Assembly (NCBI GenBank): GCA_946403965.1
Contig: CAMJBT010000030.1
Span: forward strand, 1 to 35,126
Reading direction: 5' to 3'
Source: an uncultured Pseudobutyrivibrio sp.
GTDB taxonomy: Bacteria > Bacillota > Clostridia > Lachnospirales > Lachnospiraceae
Length of the DNA stretch: 35,126 nucleotides
In this document: positions 1-8,396 of the stretch, piece after piece
How positions within the stretch are numbered: position 1 is the first letter of the stretch
Layout of the letters: the number at the start of each line of letters is the position of its first letter
Made by a program: the position numbers and the translations under genes
The notes under the pieces: generated by a model
What the model saw: only the letters and a program-made list of their open reading frames with translations
The model's database searches: none
Told to the model about the DNA's origin: nothing

Positions 1-1225
1 AACCAGCTCCAGCAGCAATTCTGTGCTTTCTGCTAGGATTTAGTAATTTTGGATTTTCTCTCTCTGCTGGAGTCATAGAAAGAATGATTGCTTCAATGTG
101 TGCTAGTTTTTTATCATCCACCGCATTTTCAAGCTGTGACATCTGGGAAGCATTTATTCCAGGCATCATACCAAGAATTGATGTTAATCCACCCAGCTTC
201 TTCATTTGCTCCATAGAAGTAAGATAATCATTAAAATCAAATGATGCTTTCTTAACTTTTTTTGAAAGCGCTAATGCTGCATCTTTATCGATTTCCTGTT
301 CAGCTTTTTCAATAAGAGAAAGAACATCTCCCATACCAAGTATTCGACTAGCCATTCTATCTGGATGAAACTGTTCCAAATCAGAAAGCTTTTCGCCCAT
401 ACCTGCATATAAAATAGGCTTTCCAGTAACTGCCTTTATCGAAAGAGCTGCACCACCTCGTGTATCACCATCAAGCTTTGTGATGATAACACCATCAATG
501 CCAATTTTTTCATCGAATGTCTGAGATACATTAACAGCATCCTGACCTGTCATGGCATCAACTACCAAAATTGTGTTGAGGATTTCAATATTGGACTTGA
601 TTGACTCAAGCTCATTCATCATATCCTCATCTATATGAAGACGGCCTGCTGTATCAAAAATAACTACATCAAAGCCGTTCTTCTTGGCATATTCCATAGC
701 TTCTTTAGCTATTTTAACAGGCTTTTCTTTATCTCCTAAAGAGAAAACCTCAACCTGTTGTTTCTTTCCGTTTACCTGTAACTGCTCAATAGCAGCTGGA
801 CGATATATATCGCAGGCAACCAAAAGAGGTTTCTTACCACGTTGCTTAACTTTTCCTGCAAGCTTTGCTGTGGTAGTTGTTTTACCAGCACCCTGGAGAC
901 CTACCATCATAATTGTAGTGATGGTTCCACCAGTGCCATATGTAATATCAGTAACATCTGAGCCCATAAGATTTACAAGCTCTTCGTTAACAATCTTAAT
1001 AACCATCTGCCCTGGGTTCAAACCATTCATAACGTCAGAACCAATGGCACGCTCTGTAACAGTATTAACAAACTTCTTAACTACTTTAAAATTTACATCC
1101 GCTTCAAGAAGGGCCATCTTTACTTCTTTTAAAGCAGCCTTTACATCTGTCTCTGTAAGTCTACCCTTACTTCTCAGATTCTTAAAAACCCCTTGAAGCT
1201 TTTCTGATAATGAATCAAAAGCCAT
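1..1225 (-). CDS. ffh: Signal recognition particle GTPase Ffh (3' end cut by window)
   Basis: Ffh binds SRP RNA and signal peptides emerging from ribosomes and delivers them to FtsY at the membrane. About 408 residues are visible, starting MAFDSLSEKLQGVFKNLRSK. The N domain comes first, then the G domain with the P-loop GLQGAGKTTTTAK near residue 109, DTAGRLH, and TKLDGDTRGG. The beginning of the methionine-rich M domain follows, with MKKLGGLTSILGMMPG. The reading frame runs off position 1, so the end of the M domain is missing only because of the window edge. The ATG at 1225 has a GAGG ribosome site about 10 bases upstream, inside the end of ylxM, and only 3 bases separate the two genes. Cotranscription with ylxM is very likely. 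The identification is secure. Confidence 0.97.
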   Translation of the reverse strand, partial: MAFDSLSEKLQGVFKNLRSKGRLTETDVKAALKEVKMALLEADVNFKVVKKFVNTVTERAIGSDVMNGLNPGQMVIKIVNEELVNLMGSDVTDITYGTGGTITTIMMVGLQGAGKTTTTAKLAGKVKQRGKKPLLVACDIYRPAAIEQLQVNGKKQQVEVFSLGDKEKPVKIAKEAMEYAKKNGFDVVIFDTAGRLHIDEDMMNELESIKSNIEILNTILVVDAMTGQDAVNVSQTFDEKIGIDGVIITKLDGDTRGGAALSIKAVTGKPILYAGMGEKLSDLEQFHPDRMASRILGMGDVLSLIEKAEQEIDKDAALALSKKVKKASFDFNDYLTSMEQMKKLGGLTSILGMMPGINASQMSQLENAVDDKKLAHIEAIILSMTPAERENPKLLNPSRKHRIAAGAG

Positions 1226-1228
1226 ATA

Positions 1229-1564
1229 TTATAATTCCTCTAAAATCGAACTAGATAACCTTGAGATTTCTGATAGTGTTTCTTTATCAGCATTCCCCGT
1301 TGTAAGTTCATTTATGCGAATGACATCCGCTCGAATATTCATAAATTTATCTACTAAATGAAGTCTAGATTCGTAATCTTCCAGCTGATGATCACATCGT
1401 TTTAAAAGATCATGAACACCCTGTCTGGATATTGATAAAGCATCAGCAATCTCTGATAAAGATAAATCCTCTAATATACTCATCTCATAAACATTTCGCT
1501 GATGTTCTGTCAAAAGCTCACCATAGAAATCATATAAATAACCAGATTTAATCTTATCTTCCAT
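1229..1564 (-). CDS. ylxM: YlxM-type SRP-associated HTH protein
   Basis: This 111-residue protein matches the YlxM/p13 family, sigma-factor-like helix-turn-helix proteins almost always encoded next to ffh in Firmicutes and proposed to modulate SRP. The visible region LTEHQRNVYEMSILEDLSLS, followed by EIADALSISRQGVHDLLKRC, is a sigma-70 region-4-like HTH. The C-terminus is acidic and probably helical. The ATG at 1564 follows an AAAGGAG site. The gene lies directly upstream of ffh and has its own strong promoter just upstream, so it is the first gene of a two-gene unit within this window. Its precise biochemical role is not well established in the family. Confidence 0.9.
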   Translation of the reverse strand: MEDKIKSGYLYDFYGELLTEHQRNVYEMSILEDLSLSEIADALSISRQGVHDLLKRCDHQLEDYESRLHLVDKFMNIRADVIRINELTTGNADKETLSEISRLSSSILEEL

Positions 1565-1588
1565 GTCTCTCCTTTATCACCGGACACT

Positions 1589-1617
1589 AATATACTATAT
1601 AAATAAAATAGTGTCAA
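1589..1617 (-). promoter_or_regulatory. Sigma-70-type promoter of ylxM-ffh, overlapping the ilvA terminator
   Basis: On the minus strand TTGACA (1612-1617) and TATATT (1589-1594) are separated by exactly 17 bases. The predicted start near 1582 leaves a leader of about 18 bases containing the ylxM ribosome site. The -35 box lies entirely within one arm of the terminator hairpin that ends the ilvA transcript. This is a prediction from consensus matches; no transcript data are available. Confidence 0.8.
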
Positions 1618-1638
1618 GTAGAATTCCTTGACACTATT
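1596..1638 (-). terminator. Intrinsic terminator after ilvA
   Basis: A 12-bp perfect stem (arms 1627-1638 and 1607-1618, AATAGTGTCAAG pairing with CTTGACACTATT) encloses an 8-base loop. On the minus strand it is followed by a U-rich run (TTTTATTTATAT). It lies about 20 bases past the ilvA stop codon. The stem is AT-rich for a terminator, but position and U-tract support the call. Confidence 0.75.
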
Positions 1639-1658
1639 ATTAAATCTATGCTTTAACT

Positions 1659-2870
1659 TTAAAGACTTGTACGAACAATCTTTGGCTTATAACCGCCTTC
1701 ATCAAGAGCCTTGATAATCTGTCCTTTGTGATCTGTACCAAAAGCTTCAAGAGTGATGCGAAGTTCAACCGCTGCAGAACGATTTGTTGTAACGAACTGA
1801 TTGTGCTCAAGTTTTATAACATTACCCTGCTGATCTGCAATAAGCTGTGAAACCTTTGCAAGCATTCCTGGTTTATCAGGTAGAAGGACTGATACTGTAA
1901 AGATTCTATCTCTAAAAATAAGACCTTGTTGAACAACTGATGACATTGTTATAACATCCATGTTTCCGCCTGAAAGAACAGAAACAACTCTCTTACCCTT
2001 GAAATCTAAATGGTTCAAAGCAGCTACTGTAAGTAGACCAGAATTTTCAACTACCATCTTATGATTTTCTACCATATCAAGGAAAGCAACAATAAGTTCA
2101 TCGTCATCAATTGTGATAATCTCATCGATATTTTCCTGAAGATATGGGAAGATATTTGAGCCAGGTGTTTTAACAGCTGTACCATCGGCAATTGTATTAA
2201 CAGAACCAAGTGTAGTAACCTCTCCTTTTTCAAAAGAAGCCTTTAGAGAAGCAGCTCCACTAGGCTCAACACCTATAACCTTAATCTTTGGATTTAAAAG
2301 CTTTGCAAGTGTAGAAACACCAGTTGCCAATCCGCCGCCACCAATTGGAACAAGGATATATTCCACAAGTGGTAGCTCCTTGAATATTTCCATTGCAATT
2401 GTGCCTTGGCCTGTGGCAACAGCCAAATCATCAAATGGATGAATAAATGTATAGCCGTGCTCTTCTGCAAGCTGATATGCATAATCACAAGCCTCGTCAT
2501 AAACATCACCATGAAGAACCACTTCCGCGCCATAGCTCTTTGTACGGTTCACTTTAATAAGTGGAGTTGTTGTAGGCATTACAATTGTTGCCTTTACACC
2601 ATACTTTGCAGCTGCGTAAGCAACACCCTGCGCATGATTTCCAGCTGAAGCTGTAATTAATCCTTTTGCTCTTTCTTCATCAGTGAGTGTGCTAATTTTG
2701 TAATAAGCACCTCTCAGCTTATAAGCTCCTGTGAGCTGCATATTCTCTGGCTTGAGATATACATCATTACCTGATTTTTCGCTGAAGTAATCGCTGTAAA
2801 CTAGTTTTGTCTCGTGTGTCACCTCTGTAACGATTCTAGAGGCTTCTTCAAATTTGTCCAAAGTAAGCAT
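1659..2870 (-). CDS. ilvA: Threonine ammonia-lyase with C-terminal ACT domain
   Basis: PLP-dependent deamination of threonine to 2-oxobutanoate, either for isoleucine synthesis or for catabolism. The protein has 403 residues. The PLP lysine is in TGAYKLRGAYYK, with the phosphate/cofactor motifs SAGNHAQGVAYAA and the glycine loop PIGGGGLATG. The C-terminal part, from about residue 325, begins TVSVLLPDKPGMLAKVSQLI, an ACT-like regulatory domain. The length fits the medium form of the enzyme rather than the long two-ACT biosynthetic form. The frame is open 54 bases further upstream to an ATG at 2924, which would overlap ftsY. I prefer the ATG at 2870, which has a GGGAG site and the expected MLTLDKFEEA start. 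The gene sits between ftsY and ylxM-ffh, an unusual metabolic insertion, and ends at a terminator. Whether the physiological role is anabolic or catabolic cannot be told from sequence. Confidence 0.93.
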   Translation of the reverse strand: MLTLDKFEEASRIVTEVTHETKLVYSDYFSEKSGNDVYLKPENMQLTGAYKLRGAYYKISTLTDEERAKGLITASAGNHAQGVAYAAAKYGVKATIVMPTTTPLIKVNRTKSYGAEVVLHGDVYDEACDYAYQLAEEHGYTFIHPFDDLAVATGQGTIAMEIFKELPLVEYILVPIGGGGLATGVSTLAKLLNPKIKVIGVEPSGAASLKASFEKGEVTTLGSVNTIADGTAVKTPGSNIFPYLQENIDEIITIDDDELIVAFLDMVENHKMVVENSGLLTVAALNHLDFKGKRVVSVLSGGNMDVITMSSVVQQGLIFRDRIFTVSVLLPDKPGMLAKVSQLIADQQGNVIKLEHNQFVTTNRSAAVELRITLEAFGTDHKGQIIKALDEGGYKPKIVRTSL

Positions 2871-2895
2871 GTCTTTTCTCCCTCTACGACATTTG

Positions 2896-3822
2896 TTATT
2901 CAGCGTAGAACAAAGCATTAACAAAATCGTCTGCGTTGAACTTTTCTAAGTCGTCTATTGTTTCTCCAATACCAATGTATTTTACTGGCAATTTTAACTC
3001 AGATTGTATTGCAATTGCAATACCTCCTTTTGCAGTTCCATCAAGTTTTGTAAGAACAATACCAGAAATATCTGTAACCTCCGAGAATTCCTTGGCCTGA
3101 ACAAGGGCATTTTGACCTGTTGTACCATCAAGTACAATAAGTGTTTCCCTGTATGCCTCTGGGAATTCTCTAGAGATAGTGTTGTTAATCTTAGAAAGCT
3201 CATTCATGAGATTTTTTTTGTTGTGAAGACGGCCTGCTGTATCAACAAGCAGCACATCAACGCCTCTAGCTTTTGCTGCGTGCACCGCATCATATACTAC
3301 TGATGCAGGATCTGAGCCTTCTGGCCCTCCCACAAAATCAACTGATGCTCTCTCAGCCCACTCTTTAAGCTGTTCAGAAGCTGCAGCTCTAAAGGTGTCT
3401 GCGCCAGCCACCATAACTTTCTTGCCGGAAGCTTTTAGCTTACCAGCAAGTTTGCCTATAGTTGTTGTCTTTCCAACTCCATTTACACCAATAACAAGCA
3501 CAACAGAAGTTTTCTTTTCAAAATCAAAGCTAGTCTCATCTAAAGCCATTTGATTTTTGATTTCATTTATGAGAAATTCTTTACATTCTGCAGGCTCTTT
3601 AATGTGCTCTTTTTTCACAGCTTCCTTTAAATCTTCAAGGATTGTTTCTGTTGTACGCACACCAATATCACCCATAATAAGAACTTCTTCCAGCTCTTCA
3701 TAGAAATCCTCGTCGATATTTGTAAATCCATTAAAAACATAGTCAATAGATTTAATAAAATTGTCTCTAGTCTTTGTAAGTCCGTTTACCAGACGTTTCC
3801 AAAAGCTTATTTTTTCTGCCAT
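2896..3822 (-). CDS. ftsY: SRP receptor GTPase FtsY
   Basis: FtsY docks SRP-ribosome complexes at the membrane. This is a compact 308-residue NG-domain protein lacking the long acidic A domain of enterobacterial FtsY, as is usual in Firmicutes. The N domain occupies roughly residues 1-95. The G domain has GVNGVGKTTTIGKLAG at 112-127, the insertion-box region ADTFRAAASEQL, DTAGRLHNKKNLMNEL from 194, and TKLDGTAKGG from 258. The basic N-terminus (KISFWKRLVNGLTKTRD) probably contacts the membrane. The gene follows smc with a 5-base gap and belongs to the plsX-acpP-rnc-smc-ftsY-ilvA unit. Confidence 0.97.
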   Translation of the reverse strand: MAEKISFWKRLVNGLTKTRDNFIKSIDYVFNGFTNIDEDFYEELEEVLIMGDIGVRTTETILEDLKEAVKKEHIKEPAECKEFLINEIKNQMALDETSFDFEKKTSVVLVIGVNGVGKTTTIGKLAGKLKASGKKVMVAGADTFRAAASEQLKEWAERASVDFVGGPEGSDPASVVYDAVHAAKARGVDVLLVDTAGRLHNKKNLMNELSKINNTISREFPEAYRETLIVLDGTTGQNALVQAKEFSEVTDISGIVLTKLDGTAKGGIAIAIQSELKLPVKYIGIGETIDDLEKFNADDFVNALFYAE

Positions 3823-3827
3823 ATTTT

Positions 3828-6800
3828 TTAATCATCCAATTGCGATTCAATAAGGTTAACTGATACAAGGGTTGAAACCCCCTTTTCCTGCATAGTAATA
3901 CCAAACAGTCTATCTGCAGCGTTCATTGTACCTCTACGGTGCGTAATTACGATAAACTGAGTATTCTTTGTAAGCTTATGCAAGTAATTTGCGAATCTAT
4001 CTACGTTTGCATCATCAAGGGCTGCCTCAATCTCGTCGAGAAGACAGAATGGTGATGGCTTTAGATTCTGAATAGCAAATAAAAGTGCAATTGCTGTAAG
4101 GGATTTCTCGCCACCGGACATCTGCATCATATTGATAAGCTTCTTTCCTGGTGGTTGAGCATTTATGATAATACCTGTCTCAAGTAAATTCTCTTCATCA
4201 ACAAGAGCTAACGATCCGTGACCGCCTCCGAACAATTCTTTAAATGCTTTATCGAATTCTCGCTGAATATCCTTAAATCCAGCTTCAAATTGTTTTTTCA
4301 TTCCCTCATCAAGTTCTTCAATGATGCGAACTAATGAAGCCTCTGCCTCAACTAAATCATCATGCTGCCCCTTAAGGAAATTGTAACGCTCAGAAAGCTC
4401 TTTAAATTCTTCTATAGCATTTACATTAACGTTCCCCATTGCACGGATTGCATTTTTAATTTTACTAGCATCCTTCTTCATCTGATCCAAATCGTTGAAT
4501 TCAGGATCTTTTAAATCTTCAGCATTGTGATAGGTAAGCTCATATTCATTCCACATGTAATTATTTTGATAAGCTATAGCATCATTTATCTTATCCTTCT
4601 GTGAATCAAGACGATAGCACTCCTTATCCAATTCTGCAATTCTATCAGATATTTCCTGACGCTGTTCAAAGAAATTCTTGTGAGAACTATTAAGTTCGTC
4701 CCTTTTTGCAACTGTCTCTTTAATTTTAGTTTCCAGCTCGCCAAAAGATGTGTCAGAAGCAGCAATTGTATTTTTAATCTCTTCTATGCGATTTCTTTTA
4801 GCCTCAGTCTCCTCTTTTGAAGAAAGAGCATTTTCCTGAATTGTAGCAATATCATTATTGCATTTTTCAATTTCAGAAGTAACACGCTCTATATTTTGAC
4901 GAACAAAATCAACATTGCTTCTTGCATATGCTTCTTCATTTAAGACTTCTGACATAGCTCTATTTACAGAAGTCTCCATGTAGGTCTTTTCATCTACTTC
5001 ATCAGAAAGCTTTTGAATTTCGGCTTTGAGTTCTGCCTCCTTAGCCTCTGATTCCTGTTTTTCTATTTCGATTTCCTTTTTACCTGAAGCAATTTCAGTA
5101 AGCTGTGCTTCCAACTCTTCGCTTTCTTTTGAAAGACCTTCGTAGGCTGTTAAGCTTTCTTTTTTCTGTTCATTTGCTCTGTCCAAATTAAGCTTAGCAG
5201 TATTCAATGCAATAGCTGCCTCATTAAGAAGATTTGTATTCTCTTCTCTATCAGATTCTAAAAGAGCTGCAGCTGTGTCAATTTCATCAAAATGTTTTTT
5301 CAACTTATCCATTTCGTCAGAAAGAACATCAAGCTTTTTCTCAAGCTCTTCTATCTCACGATTTCTTCCAAGAAGATTTGACTTATTCTTGAAATGTCCA
5401 CCAGTCATTGAACCACCTGGTGCCAGGTATTCACCATCAACAGTGACAATATGGATACTATAATTATTCTTCTTTGCAAGAGCTATAGCCGAATCAATAT
5501 TGTCTGTAACCACAACTCTACCAAGAAGATAAGCAACTACACCATCAAACTTGCTATCACATGATACAAGCTCTGACGCAAGCCCAAGAACACCCTTTTC
5601 TTTAAGAACTTCTGTCTTTTTAAAGTTACCTCTGCCATCTACAGAAGTAAGAGGCAAAAATGTAGCTCGTCCAAGTTTATTTTCCTTTAAAAATGAAATA
5701 AGCTTTTTAGCACAAGCTTCATCGGCTGTGACAATATTTTGAATATTGCCACCAAGAGCTGTTTCAATAGCCATTTCATATTTCTTTTCTACATGGATAA
5801 GATCGGAAACAACGCCCTCGATGCCTTGAATCTTTCCCTTTTGTTCCATAACCTTGCGAGTAGAATTTCCATATCCCTCGTAACGTTCTGCAATATTTTT
5901 AATAGACTCAAGTCTTGTCTGAACACGAGCAAACTCATCTTTTTTGATTTGAAGCTGTTCAGAAGTATATTTGCTTTTATTTTTCCATTCAACAGACTTT
6001 TCAGCAAATTCCTTGTCTTTGTCCTGAAGCTGTAATAAATTTTCTTGGGCCTGTTTAAATTCATCTTCTGCCAAAGAAACAGCAATATCCAAATCTTCTT
6101 CTCTTGTCTTACGCTCTAAAAGACGCTGAGTAAGTTTTGCCTTTCGGATATTTGTCTGCTCTAGCATTGTCTCAAGACGCTGTTCTTTAGACTTAATTGA
6201 GGCTCTATTACTAAGCAATTCCATAATAGCTTTATTGTCAGCATCAATCTTTTCGTTATTTGAGTTGATAGCTGATTGTAACTCTGAATAGTTTGCTTTT
6301 ACAGAATTAAGTCGCTCTAATGCCTCATCTAATGTCTTATCTAAAGATTCCTTCTCTATATTAAAATCTGCAAGTTGCTTTTCCTTTTCAGCCTTATCAG
6401 CCTCAATTTCAGCTATACGAGAAACCTGTACCTCTTCAGAGGCATTTGCAGAACGAATCTGTTCCTCTAAAAGAGCAATTTCATTTTCCAATTTACCTTT
6501 GAGCAATGTGGAATCAGACTGTTCCTGCTTTAAGTTTTCAATTTGAGTATCTAAATCAGATATCTCCTGTTCTAATGAGTCATATTTTACCCTAATTTCT
6601 TCTTGGGCCTTTTTGCTACTCTCTAATTGTTCTGAAGCAATCTTGAAATTATTCTGGACACCTTCTAAGTCGGCTGTCAAACGATCAACTTCGAGAAGAA
6701 ATGTATTTACATCTATTTTTTTCAAATCTTCTTTGAACTTTAAATATTTTTTAGCATCTTCCGATTGCTTTTCAAGAGGTCCAATTCGACGTTCCTGCTC

Positions 6801-7388
6801 TGATAAAATATCATTAACTCTGACAAGATTTTCTCTTTCGCTTTCCAGCTTCTTTACTGATGCAGCCTTACGCTTTTTGTATTTGACAATACCTACTGCT
6901 TCATCAAAAAGCTCACGTCTATCTTCTGGTTTTCCAGAAAGGATTTTTTCAATCTGTCCCTGTCCAATAATTGAGTATCCTTCCTTACCAACACCAGTAT
7001 CGTAAAATAGCTCTGATACGTCTTTTAAACGACATGGTGCACCATTAAGCAAATATTCACTTTCACCTGAACGATAAACACGACGGGCAATTGTAACTTC
7101 TTCATAATCAACAGGAAGCACATGGTCACTATTATCCATTGTAAGTGCAACATAGGCATATGACAGAGGACTTCTTGCCTCTGTTCCAGCAAAAATGATA
7201 TCCTGCATCGAAGCACCACGGAGCTGCTTTGCTGATTGCTCACCCAACACCCATCTCACAGCATCTGCTACATTACTTTTACCAGAGCCATTAGGTCCTA
7301 CGATACCCGTAATACCATTGTGAAATTCAAACTTCATCTTTTTAGCAAAAGACTTGAATCCATAAACCTCAATACTTTTTAAGTACAT
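3828..7388 (-). CDS. smc: Chromosome condensation and segregation ATPase Smc
   Basis: Smc dimers with ScpA and ScpB organise and segregate the chromosome. The 1186-residue length is typical. The N-terminal ATPase half has the Walker A motif GIVGPNGSGKSNVADAVRW at about residue 27. Long Glu/Lys-rich coiled coils flank a hinge at about 515-665 (IEGVVSDLIHVEKKYEMAIE near its start, GGSMTGGHFKNKSNLLGRNR near its end). The C-terminal half carries the signature motif MQMSGGEKSLTAIALLFA and Walker B CLLDEIEAALDDANVDRF. The gene starts 1 base after the rnc stop, and the GGGGAA site lies within the end of rnc, consistent with translational coupling. The rnc-smc-ftsY order is conserved in Firmicutes. 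scpA and scpB are not in the window. Confidence 0.98.
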   Translation of the reverse strand: MYLKSIEVYGFKSFAKKMKFEFHNGITGIVGPNGSGKSNVADAVRWVLGEQSAKQLRGASMQDIIFAGTEARSPLSYAYVALTMDNSDHVLPVDYEEVTIARRVYRSGESEYLLNGAPCRLKDVSELFYDTGVGKEGYSIIGQGQIEKILSGKPEDRRELFDEAVGIVKYKKRKAASVKKLESERENLVRVNDILSEQERRIGPLEKQSEDAKKYLKFKEDLKKIDVNTFLLEVDRLTADLEGVQNNFKIASEQLESSKKAQEEIRVKYDSLEQEISDLDTQIENLKQEQSDSTLLKGKLENEIALLEEQIRSANASEEVQVSRIAEIEADKAEKEKQLADFNIEKESLDKTLDEALERLNSVKANYSELQSAINSNNEKIDADNKAIMELLSNRASIKSKEQRLETMLEQTNIRKAKLTQRLLERKTREEDLDIAVSLAEDEFKQAQENLLQLQDKDKEFAEKSVEWKNKSKYTSEQLQIKKDEFARVQTRLESIKNIAERYEGYGNSTRKVMEQKGKIQGIEGVVSDLIHVEKKYEMAIETALGGNIQNIVTADEACAKKLISFLKENKLGRATFLPLTSVDGRGNFKKTEVLKEKGVLGLASELVSCDSKFDGVVAYLLGRVVVTDNIDSAIALAKKNNYSIHIVTVDGEYLAPGGSMTGGHFKNKSNLLGRNREIEELEKKLDVLSDEMDKLKKHFDEIDTAAALLESDREENTNLLNEAAIALNTAKLNLDRANEQKKESLTAYEGLSKESEELEAQLTEIASGKKEIEIEKQESEAKEAELKAEIQKLSDEVDEKTYMETSVNRAMSEVLNEEAYARSNVDFVRQNIERVTSEIEKCNNDIATIQENALSSKEETEAKRNRIEEIKNTIAASDTSFGELETKIKETVAKRDELNSSHKNFFEQRQEISDRIAELDKECYRLDSQKDKINDAIAYQNNYMWNEYELTYHNAEDLKDPEFNDLDQMKKDASKIKNAIRAMGNVNVNAIEEFKELSERYNFLKGQHDDLVEAEASLVRIIEELDEGMKKQFEAGFKDIQREFDKAFKELFGGGHGSLALVDEENLLETGIIINAQPPGKKLINMMQMSGGEKSLTAIALLFAIQNLKPSPFCLLDEIEAALDDANVDRFANYLHKLTKNTQFIVITHRRGTMNAADRLFGITMQEKGVSTLVSVNLIESQLDD

Positions 7389-7389
7389 A

Positions 7390-8097
7390 TTATTCCCCTA
7401 TAATTTTAATAGAATCTTCTTTGTGAAGTCGCATTAAGCCCTCATAAGCAGCTTCTTGCTCAGCAGCCTTTTTTGTGCTACCAATACCTGTACCAAGAAT
7501 ACGAGTGCCCATTTTAGCTCGAACTTCGAACTGTTTCGCATGGTCTGGGCCTGATTCAGAGATTAACTCATATGTGAGTGCCTCTTTGAAATTTCCCTGT
7601 ACAACCTCCTGTAGTCTGGTTTTACTATCATAAAACAGCTGCTTGTGTTCAATATCATTTAAAACAAAACGATGAATATATTTAGATGCAGGCTCCATAC
7701 CGCCATCAAGATAAATAGCACCTATAGTCGCCTCGAATGCATCAGACAAAATAGATTTTCTGGTTCGACCGCCAGTCATGTCCTCTCCCTTCGAGAGAAG
7801 AACATAATCTCCCAGACTAATCTCTTTACAGATATAGGCAAGTGTTGGCTCGCACACAATACTTGCTCTAAGCCTAGATAACTTTCCTTCGTTAAGATCG
7901 GTATAATTTAGATACAAAAACTCACTAGAAACTATTTCAAGCACAGCATCACCTAAAAACTCAAGTCTCTCATTATCAGAGAGTTTTTTCATGTGATGTT
8001 CGTTAGCATATGAGCTATGAGTAAGGGCCTGGCGTAATAAGCTTTCGTCTCTAAACTCGTACCCGATGGTCTTTTGAAATTCCTTTAAATCCTTCAA
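7390..8097 (-). CDS. rnc: Ribonuclease III, TTG start
   Basis: RNase III cleaves double-stranded RNA, including rRNA precursors. The 235-residue protein has the catalytic signature NERLEFLGDAVLEI at 42-55, with acidic residues E46 and D50, and the second acidic pair in LSDAFEATIGAIYLDGG. A C-terminal double-stranded RNA-binding domain runs from about 160 to 230, ending in GSTKKAAEQEAAYEGLMRL. The start is a TTG at 8097, six bases after a perfect AGGAGG. No ATG lies in a suitable position and the conserved family N-terminus begins here. The 59-base gap from acpP is the largest in this operon and holds a strong hairpin that could be a self-processing site. Confidence 0.96.
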   Translation of the reverse strand: MKDLKEFQKTIGYEFRDESLLRQALTHSSYANEHHMKKLSDNERLEFLGDAVLEIVSSEFLYLNYTDLNEGKLSRLRASIVCEPTLAYICKEISLGDYVLLSKGEDMTGGRTRKSILSDAFEATIGAIYLDGGMEPASKYIHRFVLNDIEHKQLFYDSKTRLQEVVQGNFKEALTYELISESGPDHAKQFEVRAKMGTRILGTGIGSTKKAAEQEAAYEGLMRLHKEDSIKIIGE

Positions 8098-8120
8098 ATT
8101 TTACCTCCTGAGTTTAAAAT

Positions 8121-8146
8121 GGTGTCCAGCACAGCTGGACACCAGC
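8121..8146 (-). promoter_or_regulatory. Leader hairpin between acpP and rnc with two alternative folds
   Basis: A perfect 10-bp stem with a 3-base loop (arms 8121-8130 and 8134-8143, GGTGTCCAGC and its complement) precedes the rnc ribosome site by about 10 bases. An overlapping smaller hairpin (8134-8146, GCTGG ACA CCAGC) uses the same bases, so the two exclude each other. After the large stem the minus strand reads ATTTTAAACT, a poor U-tract, so this is at most a leaky terminator. Alternatives are an RNase III processing site or an mRNA 3'-end stabiliser for acpP. Confidence 0.6.
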
Positions 8147-8156
8147 AATATCATTT

Positions 8157-8393
8157 TTACTTTTCTGCAACAGTCTTTTTGATAAGCTCTACAGCATCAC
8201 CAACAGTTGAAAGCTTTTCAGCTGCATCTGTATCAACTTCAATATTAAGCTTCTCTTCAACACCCATGATAATCTGGAAAACATCAAGAGAATCTGCACC
8301 AAGATCATCTACAAAAGTAGTAGACTCCTTGATTTCAGCTGTATCTACATTAAGTACCTCAGCAATAATCTCCTTTAATAATTCGAATTCCAT
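8157..8393 (-). CDS. acpP: Acyl carrier protein
   Basis: This small acidic protein of 78 residues carries growing fatty acyl chains on a phosphopantetheine arm. The attachment serine is S35 within DDLGADSLDVFQI, an excellent match to the family motif. The start ATG at 8393 is 3 bases past the plsX stop, so the two are cotranscribed. PlsX uses acyl-ACP as substrate, which fits the pairing. A hairpin follows before rnc. Confidence 0.98.
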   Translation of the reverse strand: MEFELLKEIIAEVLNVDTAEIKESTTFVDDLGADSLDVFQIIMGVEEKLNIEVDTDAAEKLSTVGDAVELIKKTVAEK

Positions 8394-8396
8394 GTT

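Noticed and set aside
684-1196. Long plus-strand open frame opposite ffh (and similar antisense frames opposite smc, polC, frr and the bactofilin gene)
   Set aside because: These are mirror frames of highly conserved coding genes, rich in Ser/Phe/Leu low-complexity runs, with no ribosome site or family match.
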